Positions 1-11,912 are shown, counted from the stretch's first letter. The stretch: 64,000 nucleotides of DNA from an uncultured Celeribacter sp. (GCF_963676475.1 NZ_OY781106.1:2046001-2110000), one strand, 5' to 3'. A program made the numbers and translations. The notes: a model not told the origin generated them from the letters alone.

Positions 1-92
1 GCGTTTTCTTTGTCGATTTCAGCACATTGCACGGGTTCCCCCTTTCAAAACCGCGCGTCTCACGCCACGATACGATGGAGGTTTCGACAATT

Positions 93-1925
93 ATGAGCGG
101 CAACGGTATGAGCGATCACGTAGAAAATTTTGACCTGTTCGGCTTGGTCGTTCCAAATGATCCTGCGCTGATCTCTCCCAGAATGGAACGCCGCCTGTCC
201 CGCATGAACTATGCCAAGGGGAAAATTTCCCAGCTGAACAAGGTGCTGCGCCCCGGCAGTCGGCTTTTGGAACTGGGCACGGAAATCGGTGTTGCCGCCG
301 CTCTGGCCGCCCGCATGGACGAGGTCGAAAAAGTCGCCGCCGTCGAGATCAACCCTGCCTATAAAGACTATATTCAGGCACTTTGGGCCCGGAACGGCAT
401 TGAGAATGCCACGCTTTACATCGGCATGCCGGTGGAGCGCGCAGGCGTGAAGAAAGCGACGTTCTATCAACGCGATCCGCTTTGGGACAGCTCGCTCGAC
501 GCCACAGAGGCGGAGCATGACAAAAGCCTGACCCTCGAAAACCTGCCGTTGCCGAAGCTGATCGAAGAGGTCGACCCGACGGTGATTCTCTGCACGCTTC
601 AGGGGCTCGAATTGCCTTTGTTCGACAAGGCCGATCTGAGCCGTGTGGATCATCTGATCATCGAGGTGACGCCCTCGGTCTACGGTCAGGACGCGCTGCG
701 AGATTTTGTCGATCTGCTGGCCGGCAAAGGCTTTCTGCCCGCGCCCGACACCGAAGACGGCAAGCGGATGATCTGTTTCGAGCGTGTGAAACTGCCAGGT
801 CAGGTGCCCGAAGGTGCCATGATGCCGCGCCGCCGTATCCGCCCAGCATCCGAGCAAACCCCGCCTCGCATTTTAGTCCCGACCTGCATGAAAAACGAAG
901 GGCCTTTTATTCTCGAATGGCTGGCCTGGCACCGGGTCGTGGGCGTGACGGATTTCCTGATCTTCACCAATGATTGCACCGATGGCACGGATCAGCTTTT
1001 GGACCGGCTCGACGACATGGGGCTGGTGCATCACCTGCCCAACCCGGCGCTGGGTCAGGAGGCCACGAATTTTCAACCCGTGATGCTGCGTTACCTGCCC
1101 TACACCCGCGAATTCCGCGAGGCGGATTACGTGATTTCGATGGATGTGGACGAGTTCATCAACATTCACACAGGCGAGGGCCGCTTTGCCGATCTGCTTG
1201 AGGCGACAGGCGATTTTGATGTGCTCTCGATGTCGGAAATCAACCACGGCTCGAATGATCGCCTCTGCTATGAGCGCGGCTGGCTGACCGAACAATTCCC
1301 CGGCCACCAAAGCCCGACGCCGGGCGCGAAAAAGGCCCATCGCGGCGTCAAAAGCATCACACGGATGAGCCCGCGCGTCACGGCCGTGCGCAACCACCGC
1401 CCGGATCTGACGGAAAATTTCGGCACGGTACGCTGGCTCGATGGATCGGGCCGGATGCGGCGCGAATTTTTGGAGGATGAAGAGGCCAATGGCTACGATT
1501 GCCGCGGGTCATACGATCTGGTGACGCTCGACCATTTCCCGCTGCGCTCGTTGGAATCCTTTCTCGTGAAAATGCATCGCGGCGATGTGGTTGTGGCCAA
1601 TAAGATGGCCTCGAACCGCTATTGGCGCACCCGCAACCATCACGAGTTCACCACCAGCGACCTGAGCCACCTGCGCGCCGCGGCCAAGGCCGAATATGAG
1701 CGTTTGTTGCAGGACAAAGAGCTCGCTGCGCTGCATGATGCCGCCTGTGACGCCCATGAGGCGCGGATTGCAGCACTCGAAGGCGAACCGGAATTTGAAA
1801 CCCGAAAGCTCTGGATTTTCGATGAGGCGTGGCATGGCGACGTGCCCGAGCCCTATCGCAGTGCCCTTGAAGAGCGTCGCAAAGCCGCCTCCGCAGAACC
1901 CCCGAAGTCCTCGCAAGAGGCTTGA
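93..1925 (+). CDS. FkbM-like methyltransferase / GT92-type glycosyltransferase fusion
   Basis: The protein of about 610 aa has two halves. The N-terminal half carries a Rossmann-like SAM-binding motif (LELGTEIGVAA) and a downstream segment resembling FkbM-type methyltransferases. The C-terminal half opens with ILVPTCMKNEGPFILEWLAW and contains a DxD-type motif (SMDVDEF), as in the GT2/GT92 (DUF23-like) glycosyltransferases common in Rhodobacterales. I chose the ATG at 93 because GGAGG lies 11 nt upstream; an in-frame ATG at 75 and a start at 27 are less convincing. No signal peptide or membrane segment is visible, so a cytoplasmic enzyme acting on an envelope or exopolysaccharide glycan is the likely setting. 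Acceptor and donor are unknown. The gene stands alone; the next gene starts 73 bp downstream. Confidence 0.75.
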   Translation: MSGNGMSDHVENFDLFGLVVPNDPALISPRMERRLSRMNYAKGKISQLNKVLRPGSRLLELGTEIGVAAALAARMDEVEKVAAVEINPAYKDYIQALWARNGIENATLYIGMPVERAGVKKATFYQRDPLWDSSLDATEAEHDKSLTLENLPLPKLIEEVDPTVILCTLQGLELPLFDKADLSRVDHLIIEVTPSVYGQDALRDFVDLLAGKGFLPAPDTEDGKRMICFERVKLPGQVPEGAMMPRRRIRPASEQTPPRILVPTCMKNEGPFILEWLAWHRVVGVTDFLIFTNDCTDGTDQLLDRLDDMGLVHHLPNPALGQEATNFQPVMLRYLPYTREFREADYVISMDVDEFINIHTGEGRFADLLEATGDFDVLSMSEINHGSNDRLCYERGWLTEQFPGHQSPTPGAKKAHRGVKSITRMSPRVTAVRNHRPDLTENFGTVRWLDGSGRMRREFLEDEEANGYDCRGSYDLVTLDHFPLRSLESFLVKMHRGDVVVANKMASNRYWRTRNHHEFTTSDLSHLRAAAKAEYERLLQDKELAALHDAACDAHEARIAALEGEPEFETRKLWIFDEAWHGDVPEPYRSALEERRKAASAEPPKSSQEA

Positions 1926-1998
1926 AACAGGGCGCCCCTGCGGTCATAGTCGTCACAACGACCGGAAAACCGGCGGATCGACTAAAGTACGAGGCAAT

Positions 1999-2721
1999 AT
2001 GAGCACCCAACTCCCCCGGGCCATCTCGCCCATGGCTGAAGAGCTGCGCGAGAAAATCATTTCCGACCCAGATATGGTGTTGGACGACCAAGACGTGATG
2101 CGCGCGCTGATCGCCGCGAATGAACGCAGCACCGGCAACAATGTCGTCGATCTGCGCGGGCTGGCGATGGAGCGGCTCGAGGATCGGCTCGATCGCCTCG
2201 AGGACACCCATCGCGGTGTGATCGCCGCCGCTTATGAGAACCTTGCAGGCACCAATCAGATTCACCGCGCCGTGTTGCAGCTTTTGGAGCCCACGGAATT
2301 CACGCCGTTTCTCAAGGCCTTGTCGGGCGAGATCGCCCAGACCCTGCGCCTCGATGCCGTGCGGCTTTTGTTGGAGACCAAAGTCGAAGGCGATGAGCCC
2401 GCGACCCGCAAACTCGGCGATGTGTTGATCACTGCCGAACCCGGTTTCATCGAAAGCTACATCACCTACGGTCGCAACGTCCCCGTGCGCCCCGTCACCC
2501 TGCGTCAGGTCGCGCCAGAGACCGATGTGATCTATGGCGACAACACCGGGTTCATTCATTCCGAGGCTCTGATGACGCTCGATTTCGGCCCCGGTCGCCT
2601 GCCGGGCCTGTTGGTTTTCGGCTCCGAGGACCCGCATATGTTCCGCCCCACGCAGGGCACCGATCTCTTGACCTTCTTCTCCGGCGTTTTCGAGAAAATG
2701 ATGCGCCGTTGGCTGGGATGA
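1999..2721 (+). CDS. DUF484 family protein
   Basis: A 240-aa soluble protein of the DUF484 family, a GAF-like fold of unknown biochemical role that is almost always encoded directly before xerC. The N-terminus (MSTQLPRAISPMAEELREKI) and the pattern of a short helical region followed by a GAF-like domain fit the family. The start at 1999 is preceded by a purine-rich stretch (ACGAGGCA). Its stop codon overlaps the xerC start in ATGA, so the two genes are translationally coupled. The family's conserved pairing with a chromosome-dimer recombinase suggests an accessory role there, but that is inference from context. Confidence 0.85.
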   Translation: MSTQLPRAISPMAEELREKIISDPDMVLDDQDVMRALIAANERSTGNNVVDLRGLAMERLEDRLDRLEDTHRGVIAAAYENLAGTNQIHRAVLQLLEPTEFTPFLKALSGEIAQTLRLDAVRLLLETKVEGDEPATRKLGDVLITAEPGFIESYITYGRNVPVRPVTLRQVAPETDVIYGDNTGFIHSEALMTLDFGPGRLPGLLVFGSEDPHMFRPTQGTDLLTFFSGVFEKMMRRWLG

Positions 2722-3650
2722 GCCTCAAGATCACAGAGGGGATGCGCGACACGCTGGCGCGCTGGCTCGACCACGAGCGCGCGCTGAAATCCGCCTCCGA
2801 GAACACGATCACCGCCTACGGGCGCGACGTGTCGGGGTGGCTCAGTTTTCTCGCCGAACATGAGGGCGGTGGTTTCGGCCCCGCCCAGATCGCCAAGCTG
2901 CGGATCACCGACATGCGCGCCTGGATGGCGCATGAACGAAGCCGGGGCGTGGCACCGCGTTCGCTGGCGCGGTCCTTGTCGGCGGTCAAAACATTCACCC
3001 GCTGGCTGGCCGAACGCGACGGGTTTGACGCCACCGCGGTGCTCTCCACACGGTCTCCGAAGTTTCAAAAGAAACTGCCCCGGCCTTTGTCGCCGGATGC
3101 CGCCAAAGAGATGCTCTCGACGGTCGAGTTGCAACATGACGAGCCCTGGATCGCGGCGCGCAATGTGGCGGTGGTGACGCTTTTATATGGCTGTGGCCTT
3201 CGGATTTCGGAGGCCCTGTCTCTGACCGGCGTCGATGTCCCTCTGGGCGACGTGATCCGCATCACCGGCAAGGGCAACAAGGAGCGCATCGTGCCGGTGC
3301 TTCCCGCCGCGCGCCGTGCGGTTGCCGAGTATACCCGGCTCTGCCCCCATGATCTGACGCCAGAGGCGCCGCTGTTTCGCGGCACCCGTGGCGGCGCGCT
3401 CAACCCGCGTTTGATTGCGAAAGTCACCGAAGCCGCCCGGATGCAGCTTGGCCTGCCCTCCTCCGTGACGCCGCACGCAATGCGCCATTCTTTTGCCACG
3501 CATCTGTTGAATGCGGGCGGTGATTTGCGGGCGATCCAAGAGCTTTTGGGCCACGCCTCTTTGTCAACAACCCAGGCCTACACCGCCGTCGACAACGCGC
3601 GATTGTTGCAGGTCTACGAGGCCGCCCATCCGCGCGCGAAACGGGGCTAA
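2718..3650 (+). CDS. xerC: Tyrosine recombinase XerC
   Basis: A 310-aa site-specific tyrosine recombinase that, by family knowledge, resolves chromosome dimers at dif together with XerD. The N-terminal SAM-like core-binding domain (about residues 10-100) precedes the catalytic domain. All catalytic residues are visible: Arg162 (GCGLRISEA), Lys185 (GKGNKER), His253 and Arg256 (HAMRHSF), His279 (LLGHASL) and the nucleophile Tyr288 (QAYTAVD). The length matches XerC/XerD. The start at 2718 overlaps the DUF484 stop by 4 bp, which favours XerC over a mobile-element integrase. No att sites or mobile genes are nearby. Confidence 0.93.
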   Translation: MSLKITEGMRDTLARWLDHERALKSASENTITAYGRDVSGWLSFLAEHEGGGFGPAQIAKLRITDMRAWMAHERSRGVAPRSLARSLSAVKTFTRWLAERDGFDATAVLSTRSPKFQKKLPRPLSPDAAKEMLSTVELQHDEPWIAARNVAVVTLLYGCGLRISEALSLTGVDVPLGDVIRITGKGNKERIVPVLPAARRAVAEYTRLCPHDLTPEAPLFRGTRGGALNPRLIAKVTEAARMQLGLPSSVTPHAMRHSFATHLLNAGGDLRAIQELLGHASLSTTQAYTAVDNARLLQVYEAAHPRAKRG

Positions 3651-3728
3651 GTTTTTTCCAGAGCTTACGCTTTATTCACCTCCTCTGTCCTAGACTGAAC
3701 CCGTATGGGGCAGACTTGGGGATGACAG

Positions 3729-3926
3729 ATGGCGGACGACACAACGCCCGACACGACACAGCCGGGACCGAATTTGCGCGAGGTCGCCACGATCACGCGA
3801 ATCACGCAGGAAGATTTCCTGGCGCAATTGGCACAGGCCTTGGCGCTCTACGATCAGGACGGTGACGGGCTTTTGACCGAGGAAGAATGGAAATGGGTCG
3901 AGGACGCCTATAAGGACGCGGGCTGA
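3729..3926 (+). CDS. Single EF-hand microprotein
   Basis: A 65-aa acidic protein with one textbook EF-hand calcium-binding loop near its C-terminus: Asp42, Asp44, Asp46, Thr50 and Glu53 occupy loop positions 1, 3, 5, 9 and 12 (DQDGDGLLTEEE), flanked by helices LAQLAQALALY and EWKWVEDAYK. There is no signal peptide, so it is probably cytoplasmic. The start at 3729 follows GGGGA by a short spacing. It sits alone between xerC and a bidirectional terminator shared with ileS. Partner and function are unknown; calcium binding is inferred from the intact loop. Confidence 0.8.
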   Translation: MADDTTPDTTQPGPNLREVATITRITQEDFLAQLAQALALYDQDGDGLLTEEEWKWVEDAYKDAG

Positions 3927-3939
3927 TAAAGCGGAACGA

Positions 3940-3965
3940 AAAACGGGACCCGAAGGCCCCGTTTT
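3940..3965. terminator. Bidirectional terminator between the EF-hand gene and ileS
   Basis: Arms AAAACGGG (3940-3947) and CCCGTTTT (3958-3965) form a hairpin with A and T runs on either side, so it can act for the plus-strand EF-hand gene and for the convergent ileS. Confidence 0.75.
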
Positions 3966-3982
3966 GTGTTTCACAGCTTGGC

Positions 3983-6919
<2,937 letters not shown>

Positions 6920-7263
6920 GTCTTTGTCCTTGGGAGGAATGGTCGGAATATTCGAGGGCGGCGCGGGTCTCCATACGCCTTGTCCCGGCGGCTCGTAGGA
7001 TCTTTGAGATCAGAGCGCCGGGCTGATAATTCGAATAATGATCGCGACCATGAATGTCATAAGCGCCTTATAGGACGCGGCTTGCGGGCGGTAAACCCGT
7101 CTTGACAGGGGGGACATGCGAAAACCGGATAGGAAAAAGGGACGCCGCAGACCCTGTCTGTGGCGTCCCTTTCTCATGTGCTGTCTGGCGAGAGGGCGGC
7201 GTGGCTGGCTAGGGTGGTTCCTGGCGCGCTTCGGTCGCTGTCTTGCTGGATCGCGTATCTCGT
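6920..7263. other. Intergenic region upstream of ileS
   Basis: A 344-bp gap with no supported gene. It must hold the ileS promoter (minus strand) near its left end; I could not fix a -35/-10 pair with confidence. At 7134-7172 it contains the terminator of the small minus-strand gene that follows. Short open frames on both strands have no codon or sequence support. Confidence 0.5.
7134..7172 (-). terminator. Rho-independent terminator of the small Cys protein gene
   Basis: A long hairpin: AAAGGGACGCC (7136-7146) pairs with GGCGTCCCTTT (7162-7172), extended inward by GCAGA/TCTGT with one G-U pair and a 5-nt loop. On the minus strand the hairpin is followed by a U run (complement of AAAAA at 7134-7138), about 90 bp beyond the stop of the gene at 7264-7443. 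Confidence 0.8.
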
Positions 7264-7443
7264 TCAGGCTGCGTCTTGTTCGAACTGGCCGCACCAATCG
7301 TCGGATTTCACCACCGGCCACATGCCCTTGTGTTCCGCTTCGGTCAGGAAGGTCGGCGGGTTGAAACGGCATTCGCCCTTGGCGTCGGTTTCAACGGCTT
7401 TGAGTTCAAAAAAGGCGCAGGTTTTGCAGGCGGTGTCAGACAT
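7264..7443 (-). CDS. Small four-cysteine protein, function unknown
   Basis: A 59-aa protein beginning MSDTACKTCAFFELKAVETD. It has a CxxC pair near the N-terminus (Cys6, Cys9) and two later cysteines (in GECRFNPP and DWCGQFE), an arrangement that could bind a zinc ion or an iron-sulfur cluster. The start at 7443 is chosen because GGGGAG precedes it at good spacing; upstream in-frame codons are AT-rich and non-coding in character. No function can be assigned. It is monocistronic with its own strong terminator. Confidence 0.65.
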   Translation of the reverse strand: MSDTACKTCAFFELKAVETDAKGECRFNPPTFLTEAEHKGMWPVVKSDDWCGQFEQDAA

Positions 7444-7735
7444 GGTGATACTCCCCAATTCGGGCTCATAGGTTTTGGCTATTTGGCTGAAGTGGCTGGG
7501 AGAATGGCTGCCTGCGATGGGTGGCGTTTCGTCCTTGCTGAGCCTGATATAGGCGTGACGCGCAGAGGAGTCAATAAAAATATTTAATAAAATCAAATAG
7601 TTGATAGATTTACTCAACAACAAAAACACTCAGGAATGAAAAATAAATCAGTCGGAATACGCGCGACATTCCGGCACTGGCGGAAAAAGACCATCGAGAA
7701 TATATCTTTAGCGAAACGCTCTAAAGGTGCACCCG
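7444..7735. other. AT-rich divergent promoter region
   Basis: A 292-bp gap between the divergent Cys-protein and globin genes. Positions about 7570-7650 are strikingly AT-rich for this genome and contain an inverted repeat with arms GTTGA and TCAAC spaced by 9 nt (around 7602-7620). This probably holds both promoters. No FNR or NsrR box could be recognised with confidence. Confidence 0.45.
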
Positions 7736-8155
7736 ATGTCAGAGACCCGTTCCGCCCTGCCCCCGAAATTCGAGATCAGCCATGAGGACATGGACCGCGT
7801 GCTTACACGTTTCTATGCGGGTGTACGTCAGCACCCCGAGCTTGGCCCGGTGTTCGGCGGCCATGTCGAAGATTGGCCGGCGCATGAGGAAAAGATCGGC
7901 CGGTTCTGGCGCAACGCGATCCTACACGAACGGCAATATGACGGCTTTCCGCAGCGCGTCCACCTGATGGCGCCGGAGGTGAAAGAGCATCACTTTGCCA
8001 TGTGGCTCAGGCTTTTCGACGAAACACTTACCGCCGAGCTGGACCCGGAGACAGCAGCGAAATGGTCGGAGATGGCGCATCGCATCGGGCGGGCCTTTCG
8101 CATGGGGATCATGCAGCGAGATCAGCCGAAAGACGCACCGCCGAAGCTGTTTTGA
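7736..8155 (+). CDS. Group III truncated haemoglobin
   Basis: A 139-aa globin of the group III (trHbP) type, a cytoplasmic haem protein in a family linked to oxygen or nitric-oxide chemistry. Family features include the B-helix FYAGVRQHPELGPVF, the GRFWRN segment and the proximal histidine, probably His76 (PQRVHLMAP), followed by HHFAMWLRLF. The ATG at 7736 is 8 nt after AAAGG and preferred over a GTG at 7727. It is followed at 5 bp by the convergent end of ycjF. Confidence 0.88.
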   Translation: MSETRSALPPKFEISHEDMDRVLTRFYAGVRQHPELGPVFGGHVEDWPAHEEKIGRFWRNAILHERQYDGFPQRVHLMAPEVKEHHFAMWLRLFDETLTAELDPETAAKWSEMAHRIGRAFRMGIMQRDQPKDAPPKLF

Positions 8156-8160
8156 GGATC

Positions 8161-9171
8161 TTATTCGCCGCCTCTATCGAACAACCCTGTCAAAGCCCGC
8201 TTCACCGTCCCCGACACCGACGGCTTTTTGGCCTTCATGAACGGCAGTGGGCGGCAGACTTCAATGGCGGCCACGCCCACGCGCGCCGTCAGGGCGCCGT
8301 TGACCACCCCCTCGCCGAAGCGGCGTGACACTTTCGCCATCACACCACCACCGGCCATGGTGCCGATCAGATCATCGCCCACGGCGACGGCCCCGGTCGC
8401 GACCAGATGCGTGAGCACGGATTTCGTCACCCGCCAGGACCCCAACGTGCCAGACCGCCCGCCATAAATCTCCGCAATCCGCCGGATCATCCGCAGGTTC
8501 GCGGTGAGGGCTGTGAAGACATCCGCCAGAGCCAGCGGCACCAGTGCCGTCACAGTGGCAACCTGACGCGCGGCGGCTTCGACTTCGCGGCGGGCCGCGG
8601 CGTCGAGCGGGACAAGAAGTTCGGTTTCCGCCAGCCCCAAAAGCCCGTCGGCATCGAACACCTCGGCCTCGCGGTCGCGAAACCGATCCTTGCCCCAGTT
8701 CAGCTCCGGGCGATGGGCGTAGACTGACAGAAGCTTATCCGCGACGCCTTTCGCGGCTTTCAGATCGGCGGCCCCCATCGCGTCCACTGCCGCCTTTTGC
8801 AGCGTGTCGATCCGTTTGAGACGCGCGAAGGCGGAAAGCTCCCTGATCGCAATCGCGGCCAAAACAACGACAAACGCCCCCGTCAGACCAAGTGCGACAT
8901 AGCCCAACACCGGATGCGCCGCGATCAGCCCCATGATGGCGTCATAGGTCACAATCGAAACGGTAAAGGCAAAAAGCGCCGCGAAGAGCCGCCAGAACCA
9001 GCGCGCCAGAGCGGAGGGTTTGCGCCCAACCAGAACCGCCACCCGCTCCATCGCGGCAGGCCGCGCAAGCGGCGCGAGATCGGGAACCGGCTCGGCGGTG
9101 GAGGGGGTGATCGTCGGCTCCTCGTCCAGCTCGATCAGAATGGGACCACGACTGGGCTGATTATCTGTCAT
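8161..9171 (-). CDS. ycjF: YcjF/DUF697 family inner-membrane protein
   Basis: A 336-aa membrane protein of the YcjF (TIGR01620) family. The proline-rich N-terminus is followed by two hydrophobic segments at about residues 58-80 and 88-112, then a DUF697 domain with the segment GRSGTLGSWRVTKSVLTHLV. Its start overlaps the stop of ycjX by 4 bp, the standard ycjX-ycjF arrangement. In enterobacteria this pair lies in the phage-shock regulon, so an envelope-stress role is plausible; the exact function is not established. Confidence 0.88.
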   Translation of the reverse strand: MTDNQPSRGPILIELDEEPTITPSTAEPVPDLAPLARPAAMERVAVLVGRKPSALARWFWRLFAALFAFTVSIVTYDAIMGLIAAHPVLGYVALGLTGAFVVVLAAIAIRELSAFARLKRIDTLQKAAVDAMGAADLKAAKGVADKLLSVYAHRPELNWGKDRFRDREAEVFDADGLLGLAETELLVPLDAAARREVEAAARQVATVTALVPLALADVFTALTANLRMIRRIAEIYGGRSGTLGSWRVTKSVLTHLVATGAVAVGDDLIGTMAGGGVMAKVSRRFGEGVVNGALTARVGVAAIEVCRPLPFMKAKKPSVSGTVKRALTGLFDRGGE

Positions 9172-10571
9172 AGCTTATCTCCGATCAAAAACTCGGCGGC
9201 GCGATCCAAGCGGATATGCGGCGGTCCTTCGCCGGGACGCAGGGTGAGCCGCGCGGGGCGGAATTTCATGATCTCATACTGCGCATCCAGCCAACGCTCA
9301 GCCCCTTTGCGCGCGGGCGACAGGATATGCGCCGGATCCTCAGGCAATTCGCCGGGATAAAACGCCGCCTGTTTGCCGCCTTCGGTCATGCCGCGCACCA
9401 CATCGAGGTTTTGGCCCTGATGCTCCATCGTGTCCTCGACCGTCGCCCGAAGCGCCGCCAAGGACATCGCCTGCGTCGAAGCGCCAGCAAAATCGGCGCG
9501 GTCGCGGGCGTCGCGCACCAAGGCCTCCATGATCGCAGTCAGACGCGGGTGTTGGTTGTGGTGGATGTGATCCGCCTTGGTGGCGGCAAAGAGGATTTTT
9601 TCGACCTTGTGCTGGCCGAGCAAAGACATGATCCGCCCCACCCGACCGGGGCGGAAGGCGGAGAGAATATCGGCCATGGTGCGGCGCAGGTCTTCGACGG
9701 CTTTCGGCCCGGAATGGATCGCGCCCAGCGCATCGACCAAAACAATCTGGCGGTCAATGCGAGAGAAATGATCGCGGAAAAACGGTTTCACCACCTCGCG
9801 CTTATAGGCTTCGAACCGACGTTCGAATTCACGGTGCAGCGAGCCGCGCGGGGCCTCGCCCGCAGGCAGAGGGGCGAAGGTCAGGACAGGTGAGCCTTCC
9901 AACTCACCCGGAAGCAAGAACCGCCCCGGCGTGCAATCGGAATAGCCCGCCGCACGGGCGGATCGCAGGTAGGCGGTGAAACTATGCGCCAGGGATTTGG
10001 CTGTGGGTTCGTCCTGTTTGGCGCTGGGATCAGTGGCGTCCAGCGCCGCAAGGAACGCCTCACCTTCCGCCCGATCACGCGCAGCTTGCAAAGCCTCGGC
10101 GGACCACTCGGCATAGGATTTCTCCATCAGGCCCAAATCCAAAAGCCATTCGCCGGGATAGTCCACAATGTCGAGATGTACGGTCTTTTGCCCCGTCAAA
10201 CCGCCCAAAAGCCCCGCAGGTCTCACCTTGAACGACAGGCGCAATTCGGACACGGCACGCGTGCTCTCGGGCCAATGCGGCTCGGGCGCGGTGAGCGCGG
10301 AAAGGTGGCTTTCGTAGTCAAAGCGCGGCACGGTGTCGTCCGGCTGCGGTTGCAGATAGGCGGCCGTGATCGCGGAGGACGGCCCGAATTGCGGCATCCG
10401 GCCCCGGTCCAGAAGATTGGCCACGAGCGAGGTGATGAAGACGGTTTTGCCCGCGCGCGACAGGCCTGTGACGCCGAGCCGGATCACCGGCTCGAACAGC
10501 GCCTCATGAACCCCGTCCTGAACGGTTTCAACGCCCCGGACAATCCGGTCTGCAATCGTGTTGAGGATCAA
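9168..10571 (-). CDS. ycjX: YcjX family P-loop GTPase-like protein
   Basis: A roughly 467-aa DUF463/YcjX protein with a P-loop (GVTGLSRAGKTVFITSL) near the N-terminus and the family segments HLDIVDYPGEWLLDL and QIVLVDALGAIHSG. The frame stays open upstream into the divergent truA gene, so I place the start at the TTG at 10571, preceded by GGGGCGG; family length supports this but the start is not certain. It is translationally coupled to ycjF and probably acts with it at the inner membrane. Confidence 0.85.
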   Translation of the reverse strand: MILNTIADRIVRGVETVQDGVHEALFEPVIRLGVTGLSRAGKTVFITSLVANLLDRGRMPQFGPSSAITAAYLQPQPDDTVPRFDYESHLSALTAPEPHWPESTRAVSELRLSFKVRPAGLLGGLTGQKTVHLDIVDYPGEWLLDLGLMEKSYAEWSAEALQAARDRAEGEAFLAALDATDPSAKQDEPTAKSLAHSFTAYLRSARAAGYSDCTPGRFLLPGELEGSPVLTFAPLPAGEAPRGSLHREFERRFEAYKREVVKPFFRDHFSRIDRQIVLVDALGAIHSGPKAVEDLRRTMADILSAFRPGRVGRIMSLLGQHKVEKILFAATKADHIHHNQHPRLTAIMEALVRDARDRADFAGASTQAMSLAALRATVEDTMEHQGQNLDVVRGMTEGGKQAAFYPGELPEDPAHILSPARKGAERWLDAQYEIMKFRPARLTLRPGEGPPHIRLDRAAEFLIGDKL

Positions 10572-10679
10572 ATCTGCCGCCCCGTTTTGGATGTTTACGA
10601 GAACAACATAGGCACTCGCGCGCGTGGTTGTAAGGGAGAAAGACTGGACGTCCCCTCCCCGCCACGTTAAAGCCGCCAC

Positions 10680-11450
10680 ATGCCCAGATACGCCCTTTTG
10701 ATCGAATATAACGGCGCGCCTTTTGCCGGTTGGCAACGCCAGAAAGAGCATCCTTCCGTGCAACAAGCGGTGGAGGAGGCTTTGCGCAAACTCGAACCCG
10801 ATTGTCCGGGGATCGGCGCCGCCGGGCGAACGGACGCGGGGGTGCATGCGACCGCTCAGGTGGCGCATTGCGATATGGCGAAGGATTGGGATCCGTTTCG
10901 CCTGTCTGAGGCTCTGAACCACCATCTAAAACCCAACCCTGTGGCGATCCTGAAAGCGGCCCGCGTGGATGACGATTGGCACGCGCGGTTTTCGGCGCTG
11001 GAGCGGCGCTATATGTTCCGGCTGGTGTCGCGCCGCGCGCCTTTGGTGCATGACGCGGGGCTGGCGTGGCGGGTCAACCATGAGCTGAACGTGGATGCCA
11101 TGCAGGCGGGGGCGGATCGGCTGATCGGCCTGCATGATTTCACCACTTTTCGCTCGACCATGTGTCAGGCGGACAGCCCGGTGAAGACGCTGGACGAGGC
11201 GCGGGTCGAGGTTTCGGACATCCCCTATGGGCAAGAATTTCAGTTCTATTTCCGGGCGAGGTCCTTCCTGCACAACCAAGTGCGCAGCTTTGTCGGCACG
11301 CTTGAGCGTGTCGGATCGGGGGCGTGGTCTCCCGAGGATGTGACCGAGGCTTTGGAGGCCAAGGATCGCGCGGCCTGTGGGCCGGTCTGTCCGCCGGAGG
11401 GGCTCTATCTGGTGGGCGTTGGCTACCCGGAAGATCCCTTCTCAGAGTGA
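10680..11450 (+). CDS. truA: tRNA pseudouridine(38-40) synthase TruA
   Basis: A 256-aa pseudouridine synthase modifying U38-U40 of tRNA anticodon stems. The catalytic motif AAGRTDAGVHATAQVAH contains the conserved Arg-Thr-Asp with the nucleophilic Asp. The FRSTMCQ and SFLHNQVRSFVGTL segments are typical of TruA. Length is normal. It is divergent from ycjX across about 108 bp, which must hold both promoters. Confidence 0.95.
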   Translation: MPRYALLIEYNGAPFAGWQRQKEHPSVQQAVEEALRKLEPDCPGIGAAGRTDAGVHATAQVAHCDMAKDWDPFRLSEALNHHLKPNPVAILKAARVDDDWHARFSALERRYMFRLVSRRAPLVHDAGLAWRVNHELNVDAMQAGADRLIGLHDFTTFRSTMCQADSPVKTLDEARVEVSDIPYGQEFQFYFRARSFLHNQVRSFVGTLERVGSGAWSPEDVTEALEAKDRAACGPVCPPEGLYLVGVGYPEDPFSE

Positions 11451-11912
11451 CGCTAGGTCATTTTCGCATTTTGCCAAAGTAACCCAAAGCCGCCCGAAGC
11501 CTGCCGCATTTCGGCCCAATTTGGCTGTCAGCTCTGGTCCCATCACACTCGGGAGCATTGCTATGGACCAGTTCAACATCAGCTTTGATCAACTGGCTCT
11601 GGCCATCATGACCACCATCGCGATCCGCGAGGTGATGATCGTCACGCTTCCCGATCGGATCGCGGGTCCCGGTGGCTGGCTGATTGATACCGCGCTTAGC
11701 GATCACGTCTGAGTCTCTCAGACCAGACCTTCGCCACCTCATTCAGGCCGCACAAACCCGAAACTGTTTCGACTGCTCAAAAATAGAGCAATTTGCGAAC
11801 GCCCTTTCCGCTTTCCTGAATATTTGCACAGGAATGCGCCGCTTTCCCCGGCCCATGCATTGAACCCCTCAAATCTGTCTGGTCTACGAAAAAGAAAAGA
11901 CAGGGGAAGCCC
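11451..11912. other. Gap between truA and the GH13 gene
   Basis: A 462-bp interval that contains one possible small gene (11563-11712, listed separately). The rest is moderately AT-rich, with a small hairpin around TGCTC/GAGCA (about 11775-11792). The GH13 promoter is presumably in 11713-11900; AGGGGAAG just before 11913 is the ribosome site. Confidence 0.4.
11563..11712 (+). CDS. Possible 49-aa small protein
   Basis: A short frame starting MDQFNISFDQLALAIMTTIA and ending ALSDHV. GGGAG lies 7 nt upstream of the ATG. The hydrophobic stretch LALAIMTTIAIREVMIVTL could be a single membrane helix broken by charged residues. I recognise no family. The ribosome site and acceptable codon use are the only support. 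Confidence 0.35.
   Translation: MDQFNISFDQLALAIMTTIAIREVMIVTLPDRIAGPGGWLIDTALSDHV

Noticed and set aside
2718..3650. Integrase of a mobile element
   Set aside because: Coupling to DUF484, family-typical length and absence of att repeats or mobile genes indicate chromosomal XerC.
7602..7620. FNR-type box before the truncated haemoglobin
   Set aside because: Arms GTTGA/TCAAC have the wrong spacing for FNR (TTGAT-N4-ATCAA).
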